Source: Burkholderia contaminans
GTDB lineage: Bacteria; Pseudomonadota; Gammaproteobacteria; Burkholderiales; Burkholderiaceae
DNA length: 64,000 bases
Direction: 5' to 3'
Assembly (NCBI RefSeq): GCF_029633825.1
Contig: NZ_CP090642.1
Coordinates: 1,364,001-1,428,000, forward strand
Shown here piece by piece: positions 29,110 to 38,098 of this stretch. Under the pieces are notes generated by a model. It made no database searches, was not told the DNA's origin, and saw only the letters and a program-made list of their open reading frames with translations. Made by a program: the position numbers and the translations under genes. Each line of letters starts with the position of its first letter. The first letter of the stretch is position 1.

Positions 29110-29306
29110 TCGTCACGCGCCGCCGGCCGCGCATCCGCCGGCGCGTGAACACGGGGCCGTGCATCCCGCGTCGATAGCGAACGTGACGAAGCCGCCGCCG
29201 CACTGGCCGACGACGATGACGAGCACCGCCCGGGCGGCGTCTCGTCGATCCCCGTCGTCATGCGCGCGGGAGGCGATTCAGCGCGCACCGTTTCGTGCAC
29301 GAGCGC

Positions 29307-30197
29307 TCAGTGGTGCGGCTTGCGCTCGCGGTCTTGGCCGACGGTGCCCGGCTCGGGATCGAGCACGGCCGGCTGCGTCGGCGTCACGGTCCGCTGGTTG
29401 GGATGCAGCACCATGCCCGAATCGTGCTCGCCCTCACGACGAACCCGCACGCGGTTCTCGACGTCGCGCACGCACATGCAGCCGTCGGCCAGATCCTCGA
29501 TGCCGTGCTTCATCCATCGCGCCGGCACCGTGCCGTCCAGTTCGACGCGGCCGTCCTGCACCTGCACCGTGACGTCGCTCACGTCGATGTCGAGTGCATG
29601 CGCGAGCCGCTCGCAAACATCTTCGCGGATCCGCTCGTCCGACCGCGTATAGCCTTTCGGCCCGCGACGATTGCGCAGCGCGTCGCGTTCGGCTTCGCTG
29701 CCGAACCGCGACCGGTCACGGGCTTCGCCGCCGTAGCGCGGATAGTCGCGCGGATCACCCTGGGCGCGTTCGCTGTCGTACCCGCCCATCCGGTGCTGCC
29801 CGCGAAATTCCGGCGGAACGCCGCGGTACTGGCTTTCCCTGTACGGGCTCTCCCGCCAGTCGCGGCCCTGCGCGCGACGGTCGCGCTCGCCGTAGCCGGG
29901 TTCGGGCTCGCGCGCCGGTTCGCGCTGGAAGTCGCCCTGCCAGCCCGCATCGGCCCCGCCGCGCCGCTGACCGACCGGCCGCGCCGAGCGTTCGGTCCAT
30001 TCGCTGCCCCAGTCTTCCGGACCGACGTCCTCGCTGGCGAAGCGGCCGTACGCCGACTCGTCGCCCGCTTCGGGCCATCGCGCGGGATCGCCCGGGATTC
30101 CGCGCTCGCCGGCGCCTCGGTATGCGCGTTCGTCGCGCTCCTGCCAGTCGGGCGGGCCACCGCGTTCGCCGTGCCGTCCGGGATATCGTCGTTGCAT
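29307..30197 (-). CDS. disordered Arg/Gly/Glu-rich protein with a C-terminal BON domain
   Basis: A 296-residue protein. The first 185 residues are low-complexity, rich in Arg, Gly, Glu, Tyr and Pro (ARPVGQRRGGADAGWQGDF), without a signal peptide. Residues about 186-262 form a BON domain (KGYTRSDERIREDVCERLAH, VTVQVQDGRVELDGTVPARW, DVENRVRVRR). Burkholderiales carry several such BON proteins of unknown function; the missing signal suggests a cytoplasmic role or an unusual export route. ATG 30197 has AAGGAGGG upstream. Confidence 0.8.
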   Translation of the reverse strand: MQRRYPGRHGERGGPPDWQERDERAYRGAGERGIPGDPARWPEAGDESAYGRFASEDVGPEDWGSEWTERSARPVGQRRGGADAGWQGDFQREPAREPEPGYGERDRRAQGRDWRESPYRESQYRGVPPEFRGQHRMGGYDSERAQGDPRDYPRYGGEARDRSRFGSEAERDALRNRRGPKGYTRSDERIREDVCERLAHALDIDVSDVTVQVQDGRVELDGTVPARWMKHGIEDLADGCMCVRDVENRVRVRREGEHDSGMVLHPNQRTVTPTQPAVLDPEPGTVGQDRERKPHH

Positions 30198-30384
30198 CGT
30201 GTCCCTCCTTGATCGCGCCTGCGCCGCGCCCGGCCCCATGCCGCGTCACGGCGCACGTCGGTCAGGTCGAACGCAAGTCGCGTGCCGATGTCGTGGCCGA
30301 CGGAAGACGGACGCGCATCGCGACGTCGATCCGCTGCCGGACGCGAGATTCTGCAATGCGATTGCAGTTTTTGCGTGCCGGGCG

Positions 30385-30753
30385 TCACGGCGTGCCGTCA
30401 TCGCCCGCTTCGTCCCCGTCATCCGGTTCCGTCGTGCGACCGGGCTCGCTCAGCCGCTCGGTGCGGTCCGGCTTGATGTCCATCCCTTCGTCGAGCGTCG
30501 AATCGCCGTCCGCCGACGCGCGCTCGCCAGTGCCCGCACGGTCCGTATCGCTGTCGAGCGATGCATCGCCGCGTTCGAGCGCGTGATCGTCGAGCGGCGA
30601 ATCGACGTCGAACGGATGACGCCGCGCGCCGGCCGTGTCGCTGCCGCTGTCGGACGAATCGCTCGGCCCCAGTGCGCGGCCGTCGCGGCCGCGGCCGGCA
30701 TTGTCGTCGTCCGGGGCGGACGGTTCGTTGTCGGGGTTCAGCGTGCTGTTCAT
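30385..30753 (-). CDS. acidic low-complexity hypothetical protein
   Basis: I do not recognise it. It is 122 residues, almost entirely hydrophilic, dominated by Asp, Ser, Gly, Glu and Arg with no predicted fold, signal or membrane helix (SDSSDSGSDTAGARRHPFDV). ATG 30753 has CAAGGAGAACGAC just upstream, which is the main reason to accept it as a gene. It is transcribed in the same direction as the BON gene 187 bp downstream and may belong to the same stress group. Confidence 0.6.
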   Translation of the reverse strand: MNSTLNPDNEPSAPDDDNAGRGRDGRALGPSDSSDSGSDTAGARRHPFDVDSPLDDHALERGDASLDSDTDRAGTGERASADGDSTLDEGMDIKPDRTERLSEPGRTTEPDDGDEAGDDGTP

Positions 30754-31011
30754 GTCGTTCTCCTTGCGAGGCTCGCGGCCGCGGCGCGGCTTGCGGAACG
30801 GATGCGCGTGCAATCGGCATGCCGCACCGCAACCCGGAACCGATTGCGCGCGGCGCGCACGACGATCGGCACGACCGATGCGCACCCATTGATCAGCCGA
30901 ATTGAGTTCCCTTATGCTTTCGGGGTGCCAATCCGATTCGTACTGCCGCCGCCGGCCCGCCCGACGGCGGCCGGTCGGCGCTTGCCCACCCATCTTCGCC
31001 AAGCTGCTCCG

Positions 31012-32604
31012 ATGATGAAAGACGACATCGATCCTCTCTCGCCTCCCCCGCCGCTCGGGCAATCCGACGCGCGCGACCTGTTGCACCGCTTCGCCGAGTT
31101 CCGGTTCCAGACGGTGGTCGAGTCGATCACCGACTACGCGGTGTTCATGCTCGATCCGCACGGCAACGTCGCGACCTGGAACGCGGGGGCCGCGCGCATC
31201 AAGGGCTATCGCGCCGCCGAGATCGTCGGCCACCACTTCTCGCGCTTCTATCCACCCGACGCGATCGCGGCCGGCCGGCCGTCGCTCGGGCTCGCCGAAG
31301 CGGCCGCCAACGGCCACTTCGCGGATGAAGGGTGGCGCGTGCGCAAGGACGGCTCGCAATTCTGGGCGAGCGTGACGATCACGCCGGTGCACGATCACTC
31401 GAGCCAGCTTTGCGGCTTCATCAAGATCACGCGCGACATGACCGAGCGCAAGCGGCTCGAGGAGCTCGAAGCGTCGACGCACCGGCTCAGCGTGTTCATC
31501 GCGATGCTCGCGCACGAGCTGCGCAACCATCTCTCGCCCTTGCGCCATTCGGTCGGCGTACTGCAGAGCCTGGCCAACCCGGCACCCGCGCTCGCGCAGT
31601 GCCGCGATGCCGTGCATCGTCAGGTCACGCAACTGACGCGGCTCGTCGACGATCTGCTTGACGTCGGGCGCATCACCGCCGGCAAGCTCGAGCTGGACGA
31701 CCGCCCCATTAACGTGCGCGACATCGTGTGCCGCGGCGTCGAAAGCATCCAGCCGAAGCTGGCCGCGCGCGGGCAGCAGATCCACGTCGATCTGCCGTCC
31801 GATGCCGTGCCGCTGCACGGCGACGATGCGCGGCTCGTCCAGGTGCTGCACAACCTGCTCGACAATGCGTCGAAGTTCTCGCCGTTCGGCGGACGCATCG
31901 ACGTCGGCGCCCGGATCGAGGGGCCGGTCGTCGCGATCCGCGTGACCGATCGGGGCGTCGGCATCGCGCGCGACGCGCTCGAAACCATCTTCGACCTGTT
32001 CGAGCAGGAAAGCGGAGCGGGCCGGCGGCCGACCGACGGCTTCGGGCTGGGTCTCGCGATCTGCCGGACGTTCGTCGAACTGCACGGCGGGCGCATCTCG
32101 GCCGAAAGCGACGGCCCCGGCCACGGTGCGACGTTTACGGTGCGGTTGCCAGTCGACCGCGTGGCCCGCGCGACACACGGTGACGTGCGCGAGCCGGTCA
32201 AGCCCGCGCGGACGGGCACGACGCCGCTCCGTATCCTCATCGTCGACGACAATCGCGATTCGGCCGACACGCTCGCCGTGCTGCTGCAGGTGAAAGGACA
32301 CGCGCCGCGCGTCGCCTACAACGCACACGACGCTCTGGCGCTCGCCCGCGACTACGCGCCGCAGCTGATGATCCTCGACCTCACGATGCCCGACGTCGAC
32401 GGCTTCACGCTGCTGCACGAACTGCGCGCGATCGACGCGCTGCGCGACGCGACCTGCGTTGCGCTGTCGGGACACGCCAGCGCGGCGGACCTCGAGCGCA
32501 CCGAACGCGCCGGCTTCGACGAGCACCTCGTGAAGCCCGTCGAAATAACCGTGCTCGACGCGCTGCTGCAGCGCGTCGCGCGCGGCGTTCGCGACACCCC
32601 GTGA
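31012..32604 (+). CDS. soluble PAS hybrid histidine kinase
   Basis: A 530-residue cytoplasmic hybrid kinase: PAS (about 30-150, YAVFMLDPHGNVATWNAGAA, ERKRLEELEA linker), HisKA with phospho-His in LAHELRNHLSPL, HATPase_c (about 265-380, NLLDNASKFSPF, GFGLGLAIC) and a C-terminal receiver with Asp in LMILDLTMPDVDG and Lys in HLVKPVE. No membrane segment. The PAS has NAGAARIKGY, a pattern common in redox or light-type PAS kinases, but no cofactor ligand can be assigned. The start is ATG 31012, immediately followed by a second ATG. Confidence 0.88.
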   Translation: MMKDDIDPLSPPPPLGQSDARDLLHRFAEFRFQTVVESITDYAVFMLDPHGNVATWNAGAARIKGYRAAEIVGHHFSRFYPPDAIAAGRPSLGLAEAAANGHFADEGWRVRKDGSQFWASVTITPVHDHSSQLCGFIKITRDMTERKRLEELEASTHRLSVFIAMLAHELRNHLSPLRHSVGVLQSLANPAPALAQCRDAVHRQVTQLTRLVDDLLDVGRITAGKLELDDRPINVRDIVCRGVESIQPKLAARGQQIHVDLPSDAVPLHGDDARLVQVLHNLLDNASKFSPFGGRIDVGARIEGPVVAIRVTDRGVGIARDALETIFDLFEQESGAGRRPTDGFGLGLAICRTFVELHGGRISAESDGPGHGATFTVRLPVDRVARATHGDVREPVKPARTGTTPLRILIVDDNRDSADTLAVLLQVKGHAPRVAYNAHDALALARDYAPQLMILDLTMPDVDGFTLLHELRAIDALRDATCVALSGHASAADLERTERAGFDEHLVKPVEITVLDALLQRVARGVRDTP

Positions 32605-32613
32605 CCGCCGTGC

Positions 32614-32937
32614 TCAAGCCACCACGCGACACATCGCCGCGCATGCTTCACACGCGAGCGCGCAGCGGCGGCAATGATCGTGCGCATGCCGCAGGCATTC
32701 GGCCGCACACAAGTCGCATGCTTGTGCGCACAGCGCGCAGACGCCGGGCGTGAGCACGCTGCGGCGCGCCATCGCACCCGACGCGAAGCGGCACAGCTGC
32801 GCGCATTCGATGTCGAGCGCGATGCAGTCGGCCAGCGCATGCGTATCGCGTTCGGCGAGGCACGCGGCCACGCACGTATCGCATGCGTGTGCGCACGCGT
32901 CGCAAGCGGCCATGCAGGTGTCGTACTGATCGTTCAT
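32614..32937 (-). CDS. Cys-rich four-helix copper-binding protein (DUF326)
   Basis: A 107-residue protein with about 19 cysteines in CxxxC and CxxC spacings on helices (TCMAACDACAHACDTCVAAC, then CALCAQACDLCAAECL). This is the DUF326/copper storage type of four-helix bundle that binds Cu(I). No signal peptide, so cytosolic. ATG 32937 has GAGGACTGCG upstream; ATG 32970 would overlap the dehydrogenase stop by ATGA and is the alternative. Linkage to a zinc alcohol dehydrogenase suggests metal or aldehyde stress. Confidence 0.88.
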   Translation of the reverse strand: MNDQYDTCMAACDACAHACDTCVAACLAERDTHALADCIALDIECAQLCRFASGAMARRSVLTPGVCALCAQACDLCAAECLRHAHDHCRRCALACEACAAMCRVVA

Positions 32938-32966
32938 CGCAGTCCTCACTGTTTCGGTCGGCATCG

Positions 32967-34172
32967 TCATGGCGTCAGCTTCACCTTCATCCAGCCCGGC
33001 TCGCGCGTGTCGAACGCGCGATACGCATCGATCGCATTCGTCAGCGGCTCGCAGCGCGTGAGCACCGACAGCGGGTCGAATGCGCCGCTGCGCACGAGTT
33101 CGACGAGCGGCGGCGTCACCGTGCGGTGATTGCAGTTGCCCATCTTGATCGTCAGGTTGCGGTTCATCGCATCGCCGATCGGAAACACGCGCGACGCCGG
33201 CGGATACACGCCGATCACCGCCACTGTGCCGGCTTTCGCGACCGCGCGCACCGCCCATTGCAGCACCTGCGACGGTCCGTCCCCCGGCACCCAGTTGCGG
33301 CCGTCCGGCTTGCGGTGCGGCGCGATCGCATCGACTTCCGCATCGAATGCCTGCGCCGCGTCGCGATCGGCCGCGGCCGGCCCGTGCGTCGCGCGCATCG
33401 CGTCGACGCCCACCGCGTCGATCACGCGATCGACGCCGATTCCGCCCGTCAGCCGCAGTACCGTCTCGACCGGATCGTCCTCCGCAAAATCGACGATTTC
33501 CGCGCCTTGCGCGCACGCCATCTCGAGACGCGACGCAATGCGGTCGACCGCGATCACGCGCCCGGCGCCCATCAGCTTCGCGCTCGCGATCGCGAATTGG
33601 CCGACCGGCCCTGCGCCGAACACGGCGACCGTATCGCCCGGGCGCACTTCCGCGAGCTGCGCGCCGAAATAGCCGGTCGGAAAAATGTCCGACATCAGGA
33701 TCGCGCGATCGTCATCGATCGCATCCGGCAGCCGGATCAGGCTCGCGTGCGCAAGCGGCGTGCGCGCGTATTCGGCCTGCAACCCGTTGAACGCGCCGCT
33801 GTCGGCCGGGCCGCCGAAGAATGCGGTACCCGCACGCGGGCCGCCCGGGTTCGCCACATCGCATTGCGCGGTGTAGCCCGCGCGGCAGTACGCGCAACTG
33901 CCGCATGCGATCGTCGATGGAATCAGCACACGGTCGCCGCGCCGCAGGTTGCGCACGTCGCGCCCGACCGTCTCGACGATGCCGACACCCTCGTGGCCGA
34001 GGATCGTGCCCGGCTTCATCCCGCCGAGGGTGCCGCGCACCATGTGCAGGTCGGTGCCGCAGATCGCGCTGGCCGTCAGGCGCACGATCGCGTCGGTCGC
34101 CTCGGTGATTTCGGGATCGGGCACCGTGTCGATGCGAATGTCGCCGATACCGTGAAATACGACTGCTTTCAT
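32967..34172 (-). CDS. zinc alcohol dehydrogenase, formaldehyde-dehydrogenase-like
   Basis: A 401-residue medium-chain dehydrogenase. Catalytic zinc ligands are CGTDLHM and GHEGVG; the structural-zinc loop is CGSCAYCRAGYTAQC; the NAD site is FGAGPVGQFAI. An insertion of about 60 residues before the C-terminus (HGPAAADRDAAQAFDAEVDA) is the mark of glutathione-independent formaldehyde dehydrogenases (FdhA) and related enzymes. The substrate is not proven. CAAGGAGAGCCTGAC precedes ATG 34172. A dyad lies just upstream. Confidence 0.88.
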   Translation of the reverse strand: MKAVVFHGIGDIRIDTVPDPEITEATDAIVRLTASAICGTDLHMVRGTLGGMKPGTILGHEGVGIVETVGRDVRNLRRGDRVLIPSTIACGSCAYCRAGYTAQCDVANPGGPRAGTAFFGGPADSGAFNGLQAEYARTPLAHASLIRLPDAIDDDRAILMSDIFPTGYFGAQLAEVRPGDTVAVFGAGPVGQFAIASAKLMGAGRVIAVDRIASRLEMACAQGAEIVDFAEDDPVETVLRLTGGIGVDRVIDAVGVDAMRATHGPAAADRDAAQAFDAEVDAIAPHRKPDGRNWVPGDGPSQVLQWAVRAVAKAGTVAVIGVYPPASRVFPIGDAMNRNLTIKMGNCNHRTVTPPLVELVRSGAFDPLSVLTRCEPLTNAIDAYRAFDTREPGWMKVKLTP

Positions 34173-34193
34173 GTCAGGCTCTCCTTGTTCGAA

Positions 34194-34216
34194 CGTTCTC
34201 GGAACTACCGAGAACG
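34194..34216. promoter_or_regulatory. inverted repeat upstream of zinc alcohol dehydrogenase
   Basis: CGTTCTCGG-aacta-CCGAGAACG is a perfect nine-base dyad ending 22 bases before the dehydrogenase start (34172). It could be an operator or a 5' untranslated hairpin; which one cannot be told from sequence. Confidence 0.45.
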
Positions 34217-34426
34217 CAATCGAGCAAGGAATGAGCCCTGATGCGCATCATCTGAATGCGCGCCGCGGTGCGGGGAGCATTCATCCGTTACGGCGCCAAG
34301 TGCGTCGTTGAGAGTGTGGGGGACGCGCTCGAGCTTCAGCCCGGCCTTTGTTGATGCCACGCCGATCGCAACGTGCCGGCTGCGGCCAATTACCTCTGGT
34401 CCGGAACGTCTGCGCGCCTCGTCGTT

Positions 34427-34726
34427 TCCGCCCACGCGTTGAAAGTCGCGCAGCGCATCAAGCCGCGCCGGCGCGACCTTCAACGCGGCACCGCCGAGGA
34501 GCAGGCGCAGCGGCGGCGCGGCGGCTTCGTACGCGGCGATGATCGCGAGCGCCGCGCGCGCCGGGCCGCCGGGCTGCTTGCCCGCAACCGCGCGGGTCGC
34601 CGCGCGGCGCTTTCCCGCCGTTTCCACGTAGTCGTCGATCCGGATCGGGGATTCGACCATCGAACGCCCCGCCCAGCCGGTGCGAAACGCGCCCGGCTCG
34701 ACAATCGCCACACCCCGCCACGGCAT
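34427..34726 (-). pseudogene. C-terminal remnant of a short-chain dehydrogenase
   Basis: About 100 residues match the last third of SDRs in the VEPGAFRT group: GVAIVEPGAFRTGWAGRSM, then IDDYVETAGKRR and PPLRLLLGGAALKVAPARLDAL. The cofactor motif, NNAG and YxxxK are absent because the 5' two thirds are gone; the fragment begins at the end of the efflux gene (34742). It has no useful start or ribosome site. The remaining 34217-34426 holds nothing I recognise. Confidence 0.75.
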
Positions 34727-34741
34727 CGCTACGTACGGCCG

Positions 34742-36202
34742 TTACCGACCGGCAACAGCCTCAGGCGCCGCCCCTTGCCATCCTCCGCCGAGCGCCTTGA
34801 ACGCAGCCACCGACGCCCGAGCCGCTTCGGTTTTCGCCTGCACGCGCTCGTCCGAAGCGCGCAGCAGGCTTTCATCGGCCTGCAACACTTCGATCAGGCT
34901 GACGACGCCCTTCTGGTACGCCGCGAACGATGCGGCCCTCGCGCGGCCGAGCGAATCCACGCCGCCGGCGAGAACGGCCGCCTGTTCGTCGCGTTTGACG
35001 AGTGCCGAGAACGCGTTCTCGACGTCCTCCGTGGCATGCAGCGCCGCGAGCCGATACGCGGCCAGCATTTCGGCATCCTTCCCTTTGGCGTCGGCAATCT
35101 GCGCATTGATCCGCCCGAAGTCGAACAAACGCCAGCGCAAGCCGAGCACACCGGCAGCCTGGTTCGCGCCGCCGGCAAACAGGTTGCCCGCGCCCATCGT
35201 CGTCGCGCTGCCGATCAACCCGCTCAGCGAGAACTTCGGGTAATACTCGGCAATGGCCACGCCGATGCGCGCGTTCGATGCCGCCAGGCGCCGCTCGGCG
35301 ACGATCAGGTCGGGCCGCCGCCTGAGGAGTTCGCCCGGCGTGCCCGTCGCGGCGAGCCGCGGTGCAACCGGCACGTCGCCGCCGTCGAGCAATTCCGCGC
35401 GATACGTACCGGGTTGCGAGCCGAGCATCACGTCGAGCGCATTCATCGCCGCGTCCAGCGCCGCTTCGAGTACCGGCACCGTTGCGCGAACCTGGGCGAG
35501 CGCGCCTTCGGCCTGCCTGACCTGAAGCTCCGCCGCGAGCCCCTTTCCATACAGCAGGTTGATGGTCGACAACAGGTCCTGCTCGGTCTGCACCTGATGC
35601 CGCGCGACCTCCAGCCGGCCCTGCAGCCCGCGAATCGTGATGTAGATGTCCGCCGTCTGCGCGGCGACGGCCAGGCGCGTGGCGACCGCCGCCGCTTCGG
35701 ATGCCTGATAGTCGGCGAGCGCGGCTTCCCGCCCGCGGCGCAACCCGCCGAACACATCCACCTCCCAGCTCGCGTTGAAATCGGCCTCGTAGTCGTTGCC
35801 GTGACGGTCGAAACCGGGCGTCGAATTCAGCACGCGCCCCAACGGCGTTTCGACCGACTGGTAGACGCGCGCGGCCTGACCCGTCACGTTGCCCGACGGC
35901 AGCAGCGCCGCATTGGCCGCACCGAGCCCGGCACGCGCTTGCGTCACGCGTGCCGCGGCCTGCGCGAGATCGAGGTTCTGCGCGAGCGCGAGCGTGACGA
36001 ACCGGGTCAACTGCGGATCGCCGAAGCCCGTCCACCACGTCGCGAGCTCCGCGTCAGCCGCCGCGTGCCGCTGCTCCACGGCGCGCTGGCCCAGGAAGCG
36101 CTGCGGCATCGCGACATCCGGCCGCACGTAGTCGGGACCGACGGCGCATCCCGCCGACAGGAGCGCGGCAAGCACCGCGGCAACGATGGGTTTCGGTAGC
36201 AT
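34742..36202 (-). CDS. RND efflux outer-membrane factor (NodT/OprM family lipoprotein)
   Basis: A 486-residue outer-membrane channel. The signal ends in the lipobox LLSAGC, then CAVGPDYVRP as in OprM. Two repeated OEP domains follow (about 60-265 and 285-475; PLLPSGNVTGQAARVYQ-like region and GVAIAEYYPKFSLSGLIG). It completes a tripartite exporter with the adaptor and pump at 36980-41235. It is divergent from tetR with a palindromic operator between them. The start is taken at ATG 36202 (MLPKPIVAAVLAALL). Confidence 0.9.
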   Translation of the reverse strand: MLPKPIVAAVLAALLSAGCAVGPDYVRPDVAMPQRFLGQRAVEQRHAAADAELATWWTGFGDPQLTRFVTLALAQNLDLAQAAARVTQARAGLGAANAALLPSGNVTGQAARVYQSVETPLGRVLNSTPGFDRHGNDYEADFNASWEVDVFGGLRRGREAALADYQASEAAAVATRLAVAAQTADIYITIRGLQGRLEVARHQVQTEQDLLSTINLLYGKGLAAELQVRQAEGALAQVRATVPVLEAALDAAMNALDVMLGSQPGTYRAELLDGGDVPVAPRLAATGTPGELLRRRPDLIVAERRLAASNARIGVAIAEYYPKFSLSGLIGSATTMGAGNLFAGGANQAAGVLGLRWRLFDFGRINAQIADAKGKDAEMLAAYRLAALHATEDVENAFSALVKRDEQAAVLAGGVDSLGRARAASFAAYQKGVVSLIEVLQADESLLRASDERVQAKTEAARASVAAFKALGGGWQGAAPEAVAGR

Positions 36203-36226
36203 GACGGTTTCAGCAAAGACCAGGTA

Positions 36227-36250
36227 GTGACTATAATACCAAATAGTCAC
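36227..36250. promoter_or_regulatory. TetR operator 1 (24-bp perfect dyad)
   Basis: GTGACTAT-N8-ATAGTCAC is a perfect eight-base dyad between the outer-membrane factor start (36202) and the tetR start (36280). A TATAAT at 36232-36237 lies inside it, so bound repressor would cover the tetR -10 element. Operator 2 at 36911-36934 has the same architecture. Confidence 0.8.
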
Positions 36251-36279
36251 TCGTTGTCCATCCCTGCCAGCCGCAATCC

Positions 36280-36897
36280 ATGAAAGAAACCTCCGCTTCC
36301 CCCGTGCCCGCGCGCGGTCCGGCCGATCATGACGTGCGCGATCAGATCGTGGCCGCCGCCACCGAGCACTTCAGCCGGTATGGCTACGAGAAGACGACCG
36401 TGTCCGACCTCGCGAAGTCCATCGGCTTCTCGAAGGCCTATATCTACAAGTTCTTCGAGTCGAAACAGGCAATCGGCGAGATGATCTGCGCGAACTGCCT
36501 GCACGAAATCGAAACCGACGTGCGCACCGCCGTCGCCGAAGCGGAACTGCCGACCGAAAAGCTGCGGCGCATGTTCAAGGTCTTTACCGAGGCGAGCCTG
36601 CGGCTGTTCTTCCGCGACCGCAAGCTGTACGACATCGCCGCGTCGGCCGCCACCGGCAACTGGCAGTCGGTGCAGGCCTACGAGGCGCGCGTGCAGAAGC
36701 TGCTGCAGGACGTGCTGCAGGCGGGCCGGCAAAGCGGCGAGTTCGAGCGCAAGACGCCGCTGGACGAAACCGCGTCGGCGATCTACCTCGTGATGCGGCC
36801 GTACCTGAATCCGCTGCTGCTGCAGTACAACCTCGACACGACTGACGCCGCGCCCGCGCAGTTGTCCAGCCTGGTGCTCCGCAGCCTCGCCCCGTGA
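36280..36897 (+). CDS. TetR-family repressor of the RND efflux operon
   Basis: A 205-residue TetR protein. The N-terminal helix-turn-helix is clear (about residues 22-68: FSRYGYEKTTVSDLAKSIGF, then SKAYIYKFFESKQAI); the C-terminal helical ligand domain is of ordinary length. It is flanked by two 24-bp dyads with matching half-sites, which supports autoregulation and control of both the divergent outer-membrane gene and the downstream adaptor-pump pair. No ribosome site stands out before ATG 36280; the start is chosen for normal TetR length. Confidence 0.9.
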   Translation: MKETSASPVPARGPADHDVRDQIVAAATEHFSRYGYEKTTVSDLAKSIGFSKAYIYKFFESKQAIGEMICANCLHEIETDVRTAVAEAELPTEKLRRMFKVFTEASLRLFFRDRKLYDIAASAATGNWQSVQAYEARVQKLLQDVLQAGRQSGEFERKTPLDETASAIYLVMRPYLNPLLLQYNLDTTDAAPAQLSSLVLRSLAP

Positions 36898-36910
36898 CCC
36901 GACACCATTT

Positions 36911-36934
36911 GTGACCATTGACTATTTTAGTCAC
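36911..36934. promoter_or_regulatory. TetR operator 2 upstream of adaptor gene
   Basis: GTGACCAT-N8-TTAGTCAC copies the half-site and eight-base spacing of operator 1 with two mismatches to the perfect dyad; an inner TGACT-ATTTT-AGTCA overlaps it. It lies between the tetR stop (36897) and the adaptor start (36980). Confidence 0.72.
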
Positions 36935-36979
36935 TAGATACAGAATGAAAGCCCCGTTCACTTCGTCAGTGGGTCTTTC

Positions 36980-38098
36980 ATGGTCCGGCGTCGCCTCGCT
37001 CTCCTCGCAGTCGCTTCCGCACTGCCCCTCGCGCTAGCCGCCTGCAGCGGAAAAGCGCCGTCCGATCCGCGCACGGAGGCACCGCTCGTGCGTACCGCCA
37101 TCGTCCAGGCAGCCGCGCCCGCGTCCCGTTCGTTTACCGGCACCGTCGCCGCCCGCGTGCAGAGCGACCTCGGCTTCCGCGTGTCCGGCAAGGTGCTGGC
37201 GCGGCTCGTCGATACCGGGCAAACCGTCCGGCGCGGCCAGCCGCTGATGCGGATCGATCCCGTCGACCTGAAGCTCGCGGCGCGCGCACGCGACGAAGCC
37301 GTGGCCGCGGCACGGGCCCGCGCACTGCAGACCGCCGAGGACGAAGCGCGCTACCGCGATCTGCGCGGCACCGGCGCGATATCGGCATCGGCCTATGACC
37401 AGGTCAAGGCGGCGGCCGATGCCGCGAAAGCCCAGTTGAGCGCGGCCGAGGCCGACGCCGGCGTCGCGCGCAATGCGACCGGCTATGCGGAACTCGTCGC
37501 GGACGGCGACGGCGTCGTAATGGAAACGCTCGCCGAGCCCGGTCAGGTCGTCAGCGCCGGCCAGCCGGTGGTGCGGCTCGCGCACGCCGGGAGCCGGGAA
37601 GCCGTGATCCAGTTGCCGGAAACGCTGCGCCCGGCGGTCGGGTCCGTCGCGCAGGCCGAGCTGTTCGGCAAGCCGGGCTCGAGTGTCCCCGCCACGCTGC
37701 GCCAGCTCTCCGATACCGCCGATGCGCGAACGCGCACGTTCGAAGCGCGCTACGTGCTGCAAGGCCCGCTGGCCGCCGCGCCGCTGGGCGCGACCGTCAC
37801 GATCCGCATACCGGACGACGCACGCGCGGCGCCGCAAGCCGGCCTGCAGGTGCCGATCGGCGCGCTGCTGGACGGGGGCAAAGGGCCCGGCGTATGGGTC
37901 GTCGCAGGCGAGCCCGCCAAGGTGGGGTGGCGGGCGGTCACGGTCGAGCATCTGGACGACGACAGTGCACGCGTGTCCGGCGCGCTCAAGCAGGGCGACC
38001 GGGTCGTCGCGCTCGGCGCGCAGTTGCTGCATGACGGCGAAGCGGTCCGCGTGTCGGCACCGGCCGCTACGCTCGCGAGCGAAGGAGGACGGCCGTGA
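36980..38098 (+). CDS. RND efflux periplasmic adaptor (membrane fusion lipoprotein)
   Basis: A 372-residue MFP. A signal with lipobox ALAAC is followed by the biotinyl-lipoyl-like half (RVSGKVLARLVDTGQTVRRGQ), an alpha-hairpin (residues about 100-150, AARARDEAVAAARARAL), the second lipoyl half (ADGDGVVMETLAEPGQVV) and a beta-barrel. It links the pump to the outer-membrane factor at 34742-36202. The stop overlaps the pump GTG start by four bases. ATG 36980 gives the only sensible signal peptide. Confidence 0.9.
   Translation: MVRRRLALLAVASALPLALAACSGKAPSDPRTEAPLVRTAIVQAAAPASRSFTGTVAARVQSDLGFRVSGKVLARLVDTGQTVRRGQPLMRIDPVDLKLAARARDEAVAAARARALQTAEDEARYRDLRGTGAISASAYDQVKAAADAAKAQLSAAEADAGVARNATGYAELVADGDGVVMETLAEPGQVVSAGQPVVRLAHAGSREAVIQLPETLRPAVGSVAQAELFGKPGSSVPATLRQLSDTADARTRTFEARYVLQGPLAAAPLGATVTIRIPDDARAAPQAGLQVPIGALLDGGKGPGVWVVAGEPAKVGWRAVTVEHLDDDSARVSGALKQGDRVVALGAQLLHDGEAVRVSAPAATLASEGGRP

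Noticed and set aside
29004..29300. A 98-residue minus-strand frame in the gene-free interval
   Set aside because: Low-complexity Ser/Ala/Arg composition, no ribosome site and no family match I recognise.
36945..37037. A 30-codon upstream ORF overlapping the adaptor start
   Set aside because: It has no ribosome site and no conserved features; most likely chance.
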